Assembly: GCA_020974905.1 (NCBI GenBank)
Contig: CP087563.1
Location: forward strand, 4,340,001-4,404,000
Direction: 5' to 3'
Length of the DNA stretch: 64,000 bases
Source of the DNA: Planctomycetes bacterium syqfu
GTDB lineage: Bacteria; Planctomycetota; Phycisphaerae; Phycisphaerales; Phycisphaeraceae
Positions 25,414 to 35,371 of the stretch are shown here, piece after piece (the stretch's first letter is position 1; each line of letters starts with the position of its first letter). The translations under genes were made by a program, and so were the position numbers. The notes under the pieces were generated by a model. It was not told the origin of the DNA, did not search any database, and saw only the letters and a list, made by a program, of their open reading frames with translations.

Positions 25414-27541
25414 TCAATCCTCGTCCGCTTCGTCATCTTCCTGCGTGTCGGATGCAGGTGGGGTGTCCCACACCACGGTGAGCAGGCGTTGATCAGTGCG
25501 CAGTGGCGCATCGAGGTCCGGTGGGGTTTGGATGCTGCCATCGGCCATCTCGATAGCGATGACCTGGGCGTTGAACTGCTTGCGGAAGTCGCATTGCTTA
25601 AGTGATTTGCCCACCGCAGTCAGCGGGACAAAGAGTTTTTGAATGTTGGCATGCGTGTTGGAAACGCCAAGGATCAACTGATCCACCTGCAGGTCGGCTT
25701 CCAGTGCGCCAAGGCCTTCGTGTTCACTGAATGCCTGGGTGTGCGTCTGAGCCAAACGTTCATGCAGATGATCGACGATGGCTTTACGTTCGAGCATGCC
25801 CAACCATTTGCTGCGATCCCCAAGGTCCAACACCGGCAGGACTTCATGATCCTCACGGGCGAAAATGGCCAACGAGGAAAACAGGTCATCCTCCGGTGAG
25901 ATGAAGGCGACGTTCTCCGTCATCAGGTCCTGGGCAACGATCACCGAGGCCATCAGGAAATTGTCCGCACCCACAACATGCCCAAGATCCGAAGCGGAGA
26001 TAATGCCTTTAAGCTGGCCATCCTTGGTAACTGCAAAGACCGGTCGCGTCCCAGGCTGAACACGGGCGATGATCTCATCCAGCGACATGTCCGGCGTGAT
26101 GGTCATCGGCCAATGCTTGGTCATCACCTGACTGACGCGCGTGGACTCAAGCAGGTGGATCACCGGGTCAGCTGCATGGGCTGGCGAGTCGGCAGCGGAG
26201 CGAAGCTGTTCGTGGTTGAGTCCCCAACCGCGTCCGATGAGATAGCTGGTCACACAGACAATCATCAAAGGTGCAATCAGGCCATAGGAACCAGTCATCT
26301 CGGTGACCATGACCATGGAGGCAATGGGCACGCGCATGGTCGCAGCAAGCACACCTGCCATCCCCACGGGGATCAATGCTTGCCTCAGTTCCTCGGGGAA
26401 ACTGTCGGGGAAGAAGGCCAAACCGATCGCGCCAAGGGTTGCCCCCACCATCCCACCGATGAACACCGACGGACCGAGCACACCGCCGGGCGCACCGGAA
26501 CCGACGGTCAAGCCGGTCGCCATGCACTTGACGATGACGATCAAGCCAAAGAGTCCAGCCCACATCCAGTAACCGTAATGTTTGACGGATTCAGCTTCCA
26601 TGAAGGTGCCATCCAGGACGCCCTGCACGAAGTGATAACGGTCATCCATCACTTGAGGGAGCATGCATGCCAGCGCACCGGTACACAGTCCGCCGATGGC
26701 AGCGGTCATCCAGACGGGCATGTTGAATCGGGGGCGAAGCTGGGTTTCGACGGTTCGCATGCAGACGGAAAAGAAGATGGCGGTGATCCCGCACATCGGC
26801 CCGAGCATGGCATACCAGAGCAGGTCCTTGCCGGAGGTAAAGTGCAGGTCGATGACGCCTTCGAGAATCGGTGCCGAGTAGCCCCAGAGTTGCATGTAGA
26901 TCGAGTAACCGACAACCGAGGCGACGAACGACGGGACGATGGCGTCGGACTCAAATTCCGGTTCGGAATAGAGAATGCCTGTTGCAAAGAGCGCACCACC
27001 CAACGGGCATCGGAAAATCGCACCAATGGCAGCAGCACAACCGCAGACCAGCAGGATGCGCCGCTCGTGAACGGTCAGGCGAAAGAGCTTGCCAATCGTC
27101 GAACCGATGGCAGCGCCCAATGCGGCGATCGGACCTTCGAGGCCCGGCCGAGCCACCGGAGGAGATCACCAATGCTGCGCCGATGTTACGGATGATCGGC
27201 GCGTTGATGTGCATGCGACCTTGTTTGTGGTGAAAGGCGCGGGTGAGAATGTCCACGCCGTGTCCCTGATTTTTCTGAGCAAACAGGTGAACGAGCATTC
27301 CCGCGATCAAAGCACCCATGGCTGGCAACACCAAAATGCGCCAGTCAAAATGAAACATGGTCAGCGAATCAGGTTCGATGTACTGACCGATGAGATGGTG
27401 CGTACCTTCATGGATGGCAAACTCAAGCAGGGCTGCAGCACAACCGCTGAGTATCCCTGCCACCGTTGCGACCAACAGCCGCCTGATCCATCGACGGGCA
27501 GGCTGAGGGACATGCAACAGGTTGGCAGTGTTTTGCCACAT
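25414..27541 (-). pseudogene. ClC-type chloride channel/transporter with CBS and RCK_C domains, frameshifted
   Basis: Two overlapping frames make one ClC protein. The N-terminal frame (27541 down to about 27145) carries the first helices and ends ISSGGSAG. The second frame (from about 27156 to 25414) resumes GLEGPIAALGAAIGS. Together they form the ion-selectivity motif GSAGxEGP, so a single extra base in GGGCC/GGCCC at 27143-27145 explains the break. Downstream are GSGAPGGVLGPSVF, two CBS domains (from about TRVSQVMTKHWPM) and a TrkA-C/RCK_C-like end (NAQVIAIEMADG). Repaired length is 708 residues. It could be a real lesion or a homopolymer sequencing error. Confidence 0.8.
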
Positions 27542-27692
27542 GGTCTTGTGATTCTACCTTATCAGTCGATGCAAAAAATTCATTCGTAACCTGATTGTCG
27601 GGGCTTTGATGGTCACCAAAGCCTGTTTTTCAATCGCGTGCACACCCAACGCATGCCACTTTTTTGTTCTTGTTAGATCAATCTGTAAAATC

Positions 27693-27796
27693 AATCGCCA
27701 TCTTTCGTCACTCCCGCGAAGGCGGGAGTCCAGTGGAACTTGCAAGTGTTTACTGCATGCCACTGGATTCCCGCCTTCCGGGGCGCGGGAATGACG
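27693..27796. repeat. REP-A element, copy 2
   Basis: Core CGTCACTCCCGC (from 27706) to GGGAATGACG (27796), with internal ACTTGCAAGT. Orientation is opposite to copy 1. The flank AATCGCCATCTTT (27693-27705) is the complement of the extended end of copy 1. Confidence 0.85.
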
Positions 27797-27885
27797 AACA
27801 GGTTTTTATCATGGCGAAAATTCGTACCTATTGCTCTACCTTGAATCACGCAGACACTGCGATATTCAAGTCCAGTCCGACGCCA

Positions 27886-28764
27886 TTACAGGGCGCCACA
27901 ATCCTCAAGCAAAGCCTTGAGAATCGTCTTGTTGTCTTCGCCCATTTCACACATGGGTAAACGCAACAAACCGGTGTCCATGCCTGCAAACATCATGGCT
28001 GTCTTGATCGGGATCGGGTTGGTCTCGATCGAGAGCATGCCTTTGCAGAGCTTAAAGAGATCAAGATGTAATTCGCGGGCCTTGGCAAAGTCACCGGAGA
28101 GGCCAGCCTCGGCCAACGCCTTGAGCTTGGCCGGAAGCAGGTTGGAGATCACACTGATCACACCCTTGCCACCAATGGACATCAGCGGAACCGTCATCGC
28201 ATCATCGCCGGAGAGAATGGTGAAATCGTCACCACAGGTCATGGCAATTTCCGATGCGGTGTCCAGCGAGCCGGTGGCTTCCTTGATGGCCACGATGTTC
28301 GGATGCTGTGATAATCGGTACACGGTCTCACAGGTCAACGCCACGCCACTGCGACCGGGAATGTTGTAAAGCATCACCGGCACGCCCACGTCAGCAATCT
28401 TCATGAAGTGACGGTACATGCCTTCCTGGGTCGGCTTGTTGTAGTACGGGTTGACCGAGAGTACACAATCCACGCCGGCTTGCTTGGCATGCTTCGTCAG
28501 TTCGATGGCTTCGGTCGTGGAGTTGGAACCGGTGCCCGCGATGACGGGAACGCGACCTGCAGAAGCTTTGGTGACTTCCTCGATCACGCGGGAGTGTTCG
28601 TCATTGTTGAGCGTGGGCGATTCGCCGGTCGTTCCGCAAGGAACCAGGCCGTCGATACCACCTTCGATCTGAAAGTTCACATTTTTGACCAACTGCTGCC
28701 AATCGACTTCGCCATCGGCGGTGAAGGGAGTGACCATTGCAGTAAACGCGCCTTGGAGCTTCAT
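27886..28764 (-). CDS. dapA: 4-hydroxy-tetrahydrodipicolinate synthase
   Basis: A 292-residue class I aldolase of lysine/peptidoglycan precursor synthesis, condensing pyruvate with aspartate semialdehyde. Key motifs are present: GTTGESPTL (carboxylate binding), YNIPGRSGVAL with the catalytic Tyr, and AIKEATGS with the Schiff-base Lys. The start at 28764 has AAGGA about eight bases upstream. The open frame runs on to 29184 but that part is a REP element and G-rich repeat. Length matches the family. It is a single gene downstream of the chemoreceptor terminator, with the broken ClC gene next. Confidence 0.96.
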   Translation of the reverse strand: MKLQGAFTAMVTPFTADGEVDWQQLVKNVNFQIEGGIDGLVPCGTTGESPTLNNDEHSRVIEEVTKASAGRVPVIAGTGSNSTTEAIELTKHAKQAGVDCVLSVNPYYNKPTQEGMYRHFMKIADVGVPVMLYNIPGRSGVALTCETVYRLSQHPNIVAIKEATGSLDTASEIAMTCGDDFTILSGDDAMTVPLMSIGGKGVISVISNLLPAKLKALAEAGLSGDFAKARELHLDLFKLCKGMLSIETNPIPIKTAMMFAGMDTGLLRLPMCEMGEDNKTILKALLEDCGAL

Positions 28765-28913
28765 GAGTCCAATCCTTATAAGTTCAAAAAATCTGAATAG
28801 ACGGTCTACTGTATCGCTGAGTCGGTCTGTTGGCAAGAAAGAAACAGATGAGTTGGAAAGGGATTGGGGATTAAAGCAGTTCAAAAAAATAATCTCCATG
28901 ACATCGCATTGTT

Positions 28914-29011
28914 CGTCATTCCCGCGAAAGCGGGAATCCAGTGGCATGCTGTTGACGCTTGCATATACCACTGGACTCCCGCCTGCGCGGGAGTGACGGA
29001 GGGTGGAAATT
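28914..29011. repeat. REP-A element, copy 3
   Basis: CGTCATTCCCGC (28914) to GGGAGTGACG (28998), with GAGGGTGG and ATTAATT in the extended end. Same orientation as copy 1, with a shorter terminal hairpin (GCCTGCGCGGG). Confidence 0.85.
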
Positions 29012-29030
29012 AATTCCTGGGAACACTCAA

Positions 29031-29110
29031 GGGATTGAGGATCAGGGTGTTTTTTCGTAAGCCTTTTAACGCTTCCTGCCTTATTGCCTTGCCCTGATCC
29101 CAAATCCCTA
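29031..29110. repeat. G-tract hairpin repeat, copy C
   Basis: GGGATTGAGGATCAGGG (29031-29047) pairs with the C-rich arm at 29092-29108. On the minus strand it reads TAGGGATTTGGGATCAGGG and then CAAGGCAATAA, aligning with copy A. Confidence 0.7.
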
Positions 29111-29125
29111 ATCACGAATCCCTGA

Positions 29126-29176
29126 CAAAAAACAGCCCCGCTGTCTCGTACGGTTGGAAACGGGACAACGGGGCTG
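29126..29176 (-). terminator. Rho-independent terminator of chemoreceptor operon
   Basis: On the minus strand, CAGCCCCG...TGTC pairs with GACA...CGGGGCTG (29164-29176 with 29133-29145), followed by T7. It closes the MCP transcript 26 bp after its stop. Confidence 0.93.
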
Positions 29177-29201
29177 GACGGCAAATGTTTGATGTTGTTT
29201 A

Positions 29202-30776
29202 TCAGGCAACCGGTTCGGGTTTCTGAACACGGAACTGACTGACCGCCGTGCGGAGTCGGTTGGACTTGCTGTCAAGCAACTCTGCAGCCTCGGCGGCCTG
29301 CTCGGTACTCTGGGCAGCATCCTTGATCACCGAGTTGATCGCATCCATGTTGCGCGAGATTTCCTCAACGCCATGAGCCTGCTCCTGTGATGCAGCGGCA
29401 ATGGTTTCGATCATCTTGGACACTTCCGCCGTGCTGGCCACAATCGTCTCCAGTGCATGACCGGCTTCATCAGCCAATTCCACACCGCCCTGAACACGCT
29501 GCGATCCAGATTGCATCTGATCCACGGCACTGAGTGTGTGCTGCTGAATGACCTTGATCGAGTCGGTCACCTCTTCGGTCGCACGCGTGGTACGTTCGGC
29601 CAACTTGCGGACTTCATCGGCCACAACGGCAAAGCCGCGACCATGTTCACCGGCACGGGCTGCTTCAATCGCAGCATTGAGTGCCAACAGGTTTGTCTGA
29701 TCGGCAATCTCATTGATGACTTCAACGATCTGACCAATCTTGTCACCACGACGGCCGAGTTCTTCAATCACCGAGGTGGTTTCATTCACCGATGATGCAA
29801 TTTCTTCCATGCTCGAAGCGGTTTGCTTGACGACATCACCGCCCTTGCTGGCACGATCGCCGGCTTCCTGGGCTTGGTCGGAGACACGCGTGGCGTTGGC
29901 AGCCACATCGCGCACCGTACTTGCCATCTCTTCGACGGCTGCGGTGATGTTCATGGTCATCGTCGCCTGCTCGCGGATACCACCCGCAATGGAATTATTG
30001 GTCTGCGAGATTTGTGTTGCCGTTGATGCGACTTCTTCAGCAGATAAAGACACATCCAGAACCACGTCATGAATCTTGCCGACAAAGACATTAAACCAGT
30101 GTGCCAGTTCGCCCAATTCATCTTTGCGACTTTCGTCGACACGGCGGGTCAGGTCACCTTCACCCTGGGCAATGTCTTTAAGGGCTTCGGACATCTTGTT
30201 GATCGGCCGACCGATGGATCTCTGAATAACCCAGACCATCAGGATACCGACCGCCAGTGAACCGCCGATGACAATGCCGATGATGGTGGTATATCGGGCC
30301 ATCTGTTCCTGACGTGCTGTCAGATCCGACTGCACGTAGATGCCACCGATACGTTGTCCATCGGACTTGATGTCGTGGAAGACTTCCAGCGTGGAATCGG
30401 TATACGTTTCGCCGACCTGCTCAAAGGCTGGGGGCGTGTACTCGGGTAATTCCTTGTCTTCGTTACCCTCTGCGACATACTGATATGTCGCCATGGGCTG
30501 ATTATCACCATCGTAAATGGCGGCCGCCATGATGTGTGGGTTGGCTTTGAGACGCTTAAGTGTTTCCTTGGCCGTATCACCGTCGGCAAACTCAATGGCA
30601 CCGGTCGCAGAATTACCTACCACGTCTGCCAGGGTTCCCAACTCGCGGATCATACGCTGATCCATGGACATCAATTCATTGCCGACAAACAAACCACCAC
30701 TGAGTAATACGGATACTGTCACGGTGGTTGCGATACAAAGCGCCAATCGCCTCCGAATGGTTAAATGAAACCGCAT
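29202..30776 (-). CDS. Methyl-accepting chemotaxis protein with CHASE8-like sensor
   Basis: A 524-residue inner-membrane chemoreceptor. TM1 is about 11-33. The periplasmic part (45-160) has [19 protein letters not shown] and [15 protein letters not shown], the pattern of CHASE8 domains as found in the diguanylate cyclase YfiN. TM2 is about 163-185, HAMP 186-238, and the signalling hairpin includes [20 protein letters not shown] (356-375) and [18 protein letters not shown]. No CheR/CheB tethering pentapeptide is seen at the C-terminus. GAGGAG lies nine bases before the start. It follows yfiR by 46 bp in the same operon, suggesting YfiR is its periplasmic partner. Confidence 0.93.
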   Translation of the reverse strand: MRFHLTIRRRLALCIATTVTVSVLLSGGLFVGNELMSMDQRMIRELGTLADVVGNSATGAIEFADGDTAKETLKRLKANPHIMAAAIYDGDNQPMATYQYVAEGNEDKELPEYTPPAFEQVGETYTDSTLEVFHDIKSDGQRIGGIYVQSDLTARQEQMARYTTIIGIVIGGSLAVGILMVWVIQRSIGRPINKMSEALKDIAQGEGDLTRRVDESRKDELGELAHWFNVFVGKIHDVVLDVSLSAEEVASTATQISQTNNSIAGGIREQATMTMNITAAVEEMASTVRDVAANATRVSDQAQEAGDRASKGGDVVKQTASSMEEIASSVNETTSVIEELGRRGDKIGQIVEVINEIADQTNLLALNAAIEAARAGEHGRGFAVVADEVRKLAERTTRATEEVTDSIKVIQQHTLSAVDQMQSGSQRVQGGVELADEAGHALETIVASTAEVSKMIETIAAASQEQAHGVEEISRNMDAINSVIKDAAQSTEQAAEAAELLDSKSNRLRTAVSQFRVQKPEPVA

Positions 30777-30822
30777 GATGCTTTCTCCTCAATAATCGAG
30801 CGGTTAATACGAACGTCCCAAG

Positions 30823-31341
30823 TCAGTCAACGATCTTGGCCATCTGCAAAAGCTTGGCATTGATCTTGAGCTTGGCAGCATCAGCCTGATTCTTGTTGAT
30901 CTCCAGGTTGATCTTGTTGGTTGCAATCAGCCCCACCATGCCCTTGTTCTTGGCAAAGTCGGCGGTGTCACCCACGGTGAGAATCGGGGCGTTACCAATC
31001 TTCTCAAGCACGGGCTTAATGTCCGTGTTGACGAATAGAATGCTACATTTTTTCAGATCATCAGCAGATGCATCGGCAGCAAGATAGGCCGTCTTGATCG
31101 GGCGATCGCCAGCAGACTTGCCATCGACAATCTTGTCGAGCACACCATCAAACGGATCTTTACCCACCACGCCGATCACGAAGTCACCACTGCCATCAGG
31201 CCAGACAACATACTTGGTGAAGTTCAGCAGGAAAGCGCATTTGACCTTGTCAAGTTTGTCCGCGGCACTGGCCTGGGTGGCCAATGAACCAACAAGCAAG
31301 AGCATGGCGAGCATCAAAGTGGTATGTTTGAAAGTATTCAT
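30823..31341 (-). CDS. yfiR: YfiR-family periplasmic protein (DUF4154)
   Basis: A 172-residue exported protein with a signal peptide (cleavage near ATQASA). The mature N-terminus KVKCAFLLNFTKYVVWPDG matches the K-x(2)-F-x-LNF-x-K-(F/Y)-v-WP pattern of YfiR/DUF4154. In Pseudomonas, YfiR binds the periplasmic domain of the cyclase YfiN and holds it off; here the downstream partner is a chemoreceptor with a similar sensor domain. GAGG precedes the start. Order on the minus strand is TonB receptor, TonB receptor, yfiR, mcp. Confidence 0.88.
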   Translation of the reverse strand: MNTFKHTTLMLAMLLLVGSLATQASAADKLDKVKCAFLLNFTKYVVWPDGSGDFVIGVVGKDPFDGVLDKIVDGKSAGDRPIKTAYLAADASADDLKKCSILFVNTDIKPVLEKIGNAPILTVGDTADFAKNKGMVGLIATNKINLEINKNQADAAKLKINAKLLQMAKIVD

Positions 31342-31359
31342 GATTACTTACCTCAAGAG

Positions 31360-31394
31360 AAAAAACCTCTCTGCCCGTTGCAGAGCAGAAAGGT
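31360..31394 (-). terminator. Terminator between TonB receptor and yfiR
   Basis: On the minus strand, ACCTTTCTGC pairs with GCAGAGAGGT and is followed by TTTTTT (31360-31365). It should reduce or end read-through from the receptor into yfiR, so the two may be regulated separately. Confidence 0.75.
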
Positions 31395-31408
31395 GATGGT
31401 TTAAAAAA

Positions 31409-33319
31409 TCAGAAAGTAATGGTCACCTTGCCGAAGACGCCGGATTCGATTTCACCACCCGGATTACCCAGGCTCAGTGAGTTGTTGTATTCCGGATGTG
31501 AATCATCAGCCAGGTTCTGTCCCCAAACGGAGACTTCAACATTGTCCTTGGGCTTCCAGGTCAGACCGATGTCATAGCGGAAGAAGGAATTGATGTTGGC
31601 AGCAGGGATGTTGTCATACCAGTACAGAGCGCTGTTGATTGCCAACTTGTCGCTGAGATCATAGTAGGCACGGACGCTGAACTGGTTACGGGGTGAAGTC
31701 CCTTCGTTGCCAGCACTGTTGGGGCCATGGGATTCGACATCCTGGAAGGTGTAGTTACCGATGAACTTGAGATTGTCATCAGCCTGCCAGGTGACACTGG
31801 CTTCTAAACCATAGGCTTCAGAGTAGATGTCATTTTGGTAAGTCGTGCCAAGGGTACCCATCTGGTTTTCATACTTGTTGAAGAACGTCGCCAAGTCCAC
31901 CGAAAGGTTCTTGGCAAGCGAGATACGGTAACCGGCTTCGTATGCCATCACATTGGTGGATTCGATACCGGTGTTGCCATAAATCGGGAAAATGGGTGCC
32001 AGGAAACCTTCTTCGACGCGTGAGGGCGTACGCACGGCACGTGAGACGGCAGCCCAGAATGTGTGTCCATCCTTGATACGCCAGGACAGACGAGCGCTGG
32101 GCTGGATTTCCACACCGGTGTAATCATTGTGTTCGATCTTGGTACCGACTGTGAAGAACAGTTTGTCATCAACGAGGGTCATGGTGTCCTGCACAAAAGC
32201 ACTGAAGGTGTTATCTGAAGCACTGTTGGCAGTAAAGGCCATCAAGGGTGTACCCATGAAATAGGCCGTCGGCAGGATCGAGTCCTTGGTCCAGTGGTAG
32301 TTCATACCCCAGATGACATTGTGTTTGCCACCATCGAGTGTGAAGTTGTGCTGTAAGTCGAAGTCCAGCGTATGCCGTTCCTGATCCAGTGTGGTGGCTT
32401 CGGTGCGGTGGGTATAGTCATAGTAGAACTGCAACTGCAAGCTGGAGTCCTCAGAGAAATCATGGGTCAGGCGTGCAATGATATTGCCACCATCGAACAT
32501 GGATTGACCACCAGTAGTGTCATCAACACCGCCGGTGTAGTAATCGCCCTGCACCGTCAGATGGTTGCTACCGGTGTAGGTGTCCGTACGGAAACCAAAC
32601 TGGCCACGTTGCCATTCATCAGAGTTATCATTGGACGTACCAGCGATTTCGGTATCATCAAACATCTGATACTTGCCATAGACGCGGTAGTAGGAATCGT
32701 CGTTGAACTTGCCACCATAACGGACAGTGGTGTTGCTGAGGTCTTCGTTACCGCCTGACTGCGAAAAGAGCAGTCCTTGGGTGTTCTTGGCATCTTTGGT
32801 GGTGATGTTGATCACACCGTTAACCGCATTGGCACCCCAAAGCGTACCACCGGGACCACGGATGACTTCCACGGATTTAAGGTCTTCCAGAACAGTGTCC
32901 TGAACGTCCCAGTACACACCAGCAAACAGGGGAGTATAGAGACTGCGGCCATCCATCAGAACCAACATTTTATTATTGTACGGGCCATTGAACCCTCGGG
33001 CACTGATTGCCCAGTTGCTTGAATTCACACGGGCCACGTGCAGACCGGGAACCAAACGTAAGAGTTCGGGAATCGACTGGTGGCCGGTTCGTTTGATATC
33101 TTCTTCGGAGATCACGCTGATGGCGCCCGGTGCGTCGGAGAGTTTCATCCCCTTGCCCTTGGTCACCGATGAAACTTCAACATTCATCAAAGCATCAAGA
33201 TCCATGTCGGCGAAGTCTTCTTCGGCCTTGACCAGGGAAGTACTCGCAAAAAGCACGACGCAAAAAAGGGACGTGATCCATTGTGTACGACGTAAAATAT
33301 AGCGGTTGAGTGTCAACAT
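31409..33319 (-). CDS. TonB-dependent outer-membrane receptor
   Basis: A 636-residue receptor. A signal peptide (to about residue 32, STSLVKA) is followed by an acidic segment (EEDFADMDLDALMNVEVSSVT), then the plug domain (DAPGAISVISEEDI, RLVPGLHVARV, ISARGFN, VLMDGRSLYTP, EVIRGPGGTLWGANAVNGVINI) and a 22-strand-type barrel ending in F with a terminal aromatic (VTITF). It imports an unknown large ligand using TonB energy. The start at 33319 is chosen over upstream codons because the signal peptide begins there. It is a tandem paralogue of the next receptor upstream. Such receptors with YfiR nearby are a recurring genomic pattern. Confidence 0.93.
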   Translation of the reverse strand: MLTLNRYILRRTQWITSLFCVVLFASTSLVKAEEDFADMDLDALMNVEVSSVTKGKGMKLSDAPGAISVISEEDIKRTGHQSIPELLRLVPGLHVARVNSSNWAISARGFNGPYNNKMLVLMDGRSLYTPLFAGVYWDVQDTVLEDLKSVEVIRGPGGTLWGANAVNGVINITTKDAKNTQGLLFSQSGGNEDLSNTTVRYGGKFNDDSYYRVYGKYQMFDDTEIAGTSNDNSDEWQRGQFGFRTDTYTGSNHLTVQGDYYTGGVDDTTGGQSMFDGGNIIARLTHDFSEDSSLQLQFYYDYTHRTEATTLDQERHTLDFDLQHNFTLDGGKHNVIWGMNYHWTKDSILPTAYFMGTPLMAFTANSASDNTFSAFVQDTMTLVDDKLFFTVGTKIEHNDYTGVEIQPSARLSWRIKDGHTFWAAVSRAVRTPSRVEEGFLAPIFPIYGNTGIESTNVMAYEAGYRISLAKNLSVDLATFFNKYENQMGTLGTTYQNDIYSEAYGLEASVTWQADDNLKFIGNYTFQDVESHGPNSAGNEGTSPRNQFSVRAYYDLSDKLAINSALYWYDNIPAANINSFFRYDIGLTWKPKDNVEVSVWGQNLADDSHPEYNNSLSLGNPGGEIESGVFGKVTITF

Positions 33320-33469
33320 CTTTTTACTTTCTTTAAAACGTGAGTCTTGTTTTCTGAATCGGCCAGATGCCATTAATAGAAAAGGTCGGTCCGCATTATT
33401 CAGTATTTCTATTCAACTCGGGAACACCTGTAGGACTTGGCGCGATTTACCATCGTTGGAGATATCGCT

Positions 33470-35371
33470 TTAGAACGTAATGGTCACTTTGCCATAAACA
33501 CCACGTTCGATTTCGGCAACGGCACCGTATTCCGGATGCTGATCATCGGTGAGATTCTGTCCCCAGACGGTCAGTTCAACATTGTCCTTGGGCTTCCAGG
33601 TCAACCCCAGGTCATAGCGGAAGTATGAAGGAATGTTCTGCGCCGGGACATTGTCATACCAGTAAAGTGCCGTGTTCAGTTCGAACTGATCGGACAGATC
33701 GTAATAAGCACGGATGCTTGCCTGGTTCCTCGGGCTGGTCCCTTCCTGTGAAGCGCCGGCTGCCGGATGAGCTTCAACATTCTGGAAGGTGTAGTTGGCG
33801 ATGAGCTTGAGATTGTCTGCCGCCTGCCAGGTGGCGCTGGCTTCAAAACCGTAGGACTCAGCATGCTGATTGTTATCGGGGGGGAAGCCGGTGGAAGCCA
33901 GATCTTCATACTTGTTGATGTAGCTCGCCATATCCAACGAAAGGTGTTCATTAAAGGAAATACGGTAACCCGCTTCATAAGCCAACACATCCGTGGATCG
34001 CAGGTTGGGATTGCTGAAGTTTAAGAAGGTACTCGTCAGGGCCGTTTCCAAACGCGAAGGTGTGCGAACGGCACGGGAAATGGCTCCCCAGAAGGTTTGT
34101 CCCTCCTTGACGCGCCAACTCAAACGAGCACTGGGTTGGAATTCAAACTGGGTGTATTCGTTGTGTTCGATCTTCGTGCCGATGGTGAAAAACAATTTGT
34201 CAGGCGACAGGGTCATCGTGTCCTGAATGAAGGCACTGAAAGTATTGTCAGCCTTGGCACGCGGGGTGAAATCAAAGAAATTGGTCGGCAACGGAATGAT
34301 CGTATCTCGGCGCCAGTGATAGTTCAGGCCCCAGATCATGCTGTGACCTTCAGCAGGCACGAAGCTGTGTTGCAGATCAAAGTCCAATGAGTTGGCTTCC
34401 AGATCATTGAGCGCTTCGTCTTTTCGGACGACGTGATCATAGTAGAACTGGAGTTGGAGATTGGAATCCTCGGAAAAATCATGTGACCAACGGGCAAGCA
34501 GGTTCCCGCCGCGCAAAACATTGGTACCGTTGTTGGCATTATCATCGGCATCCATGTCCACGTAGTACCAATCACCCTGCAATGTCAGATGATCGGAGCC
34601 AGCCTGGTTATCAATCCGAAAACCGGTCTTGGTGCGCTTGAATTCATCATCATATTCATTGCCTGCCGGTGTTTTCGTATCGTCGAACATTTGATACTTG
34701 CCATAGATGCGAAAGTGCGCATTGTCGTTGATCTTGCCACCGTAACGCATCACCGTGTTGTTGAGATCTTCGGTTCCCGCAGAGGTTGAAAAGAGTACGC
34801 CCTGAGTATCCTTGGCATCCTTGGTGGTGAAGTTGATCACACCATTAACGGCATTGGCGCCCCAAAGTGTACCGCCGGGTCCACGAATCACTTCCACGGA
34901 TTTGAGGTCTTCCATAACCGTGTCCTGCACATCCCAGAACACACCGCTGAATAGCGGCGTGTAAATGCTCCGGCCATCCATCATCACCAGCATGTACTTG
35001 TTGTACTGGGCATTGAATCCACGGGCACTGATCGCCCAGTTGTTGGCATCAATACGCCCCACGTGCAAACCCGGAACCAAACGCAGCAGTTCAGGAAGCG
35101 ACTGATGGCCCGTACGTTCGATATCTTCTTCAGAGATCACTGTGATGGCACCCGGCGCGTCGGAGAGTTTCATCCCCTTGCCTTTGGTCACAGAAGAAAC
35201 CTCGACATTCATCAAGTCATCCAGATCCATCTCGGCGAAGTCTTCGTCAGCATTGACCTGTGTACCGGCACAAAGTCCGACGATCAAAACACAACATACA
35301 AGTGTTTGCATCCGTGCAAAGCGGCCTTTGAGATTCAGGCCTAACGATAAAGTCCATTTGCGATGCAGCAT
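33470..35371 (-). CDS. TonB-dependent outer-membrane receptor (tandem paralogue)
   Basis: A 633-residue receptor with the same organisation as its neighbour: signal peptide to about residue 41 (TQVNA), acidic DEDFAEMDLDDLMNVEV, near-identical plug (VTKGKGMKLSDAPGAITVIS, GPGGTLWGANAVNGVINFTT) and a barrel that ends KVTITF. The barrels diverge more than the plugs, which suggests different ligands after duplication. AAGGAG lies seven bases before the start. The gap to the second receptor is 150 bp with no terminator seen. The upstream region is long and AT-rich, so the promoter of the cluster is likely there. Confidence 0.93.
   Translation of the reverse strand: MLHRKWTLSLGLNLKGRFARMQTLVCCVLIVGLCAGTQVNADEDFAEMDLDDLMNVEVSSVTKGKGMKLSDAPGAITVISEEDIERTGHQSLPELLRLVPGLHVGRIDANNWAISARGFNAQYNKYMLVMMDGRSIYTPLFSGVFWDVQDTVMEDLKSVEVIRGPGGTLWGANAVNGVINFTTKDAKDTQGVLFSTSAGTEDLNNTVMRYGGKINDNAHFRIYGKYQMFDDTKTPAGNEYDDEFKRTKTGFRIDNQAGSDHLTLQGDWYYVDMDADDNANNGTNVLRGGNLLARWSHDFSEDSNLQLQFYYDHVVRKDEALNDLEANSLDFDLQHSFVPAEGHSMIWGLNYHWRRDTIIPLPTNFFDFTPRAKADNTFSAFIQDTMTLSPDKLFFTIGTKIEHNEYTQFEFQPSARLSWRVKEGQTFWGAISRAVRTPSRLETALTSTFLNFSNPNLRSTDVLAYEAGYRISFNEHLSLDMASYINKYEDLASTGFPPDNNQHAESYGFEASATWQAADNLKLIANYTFQNVEAHPAAGASQEGTSPRNQASIRAYYDLSDQFELNTALYWYDNVPAQNIPSYFRYDLGLTWKPKDNVELTVWGQNLTDDQHPEYGAVAEIERGVYGKVTITF

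Noticed and set aside
25978-27195. 405-codon open frame antisense to the ClC gene
   Set aside because: It is His/Gly/Arg/Asp-rich with no domain, typical of a shadow frame.
28765-29184. N-terminal extension of DapA
   Set aside because: The open frame passes through a REP-A copy and a G-tract hairpin; the true start has a good ribosome site at 28764.
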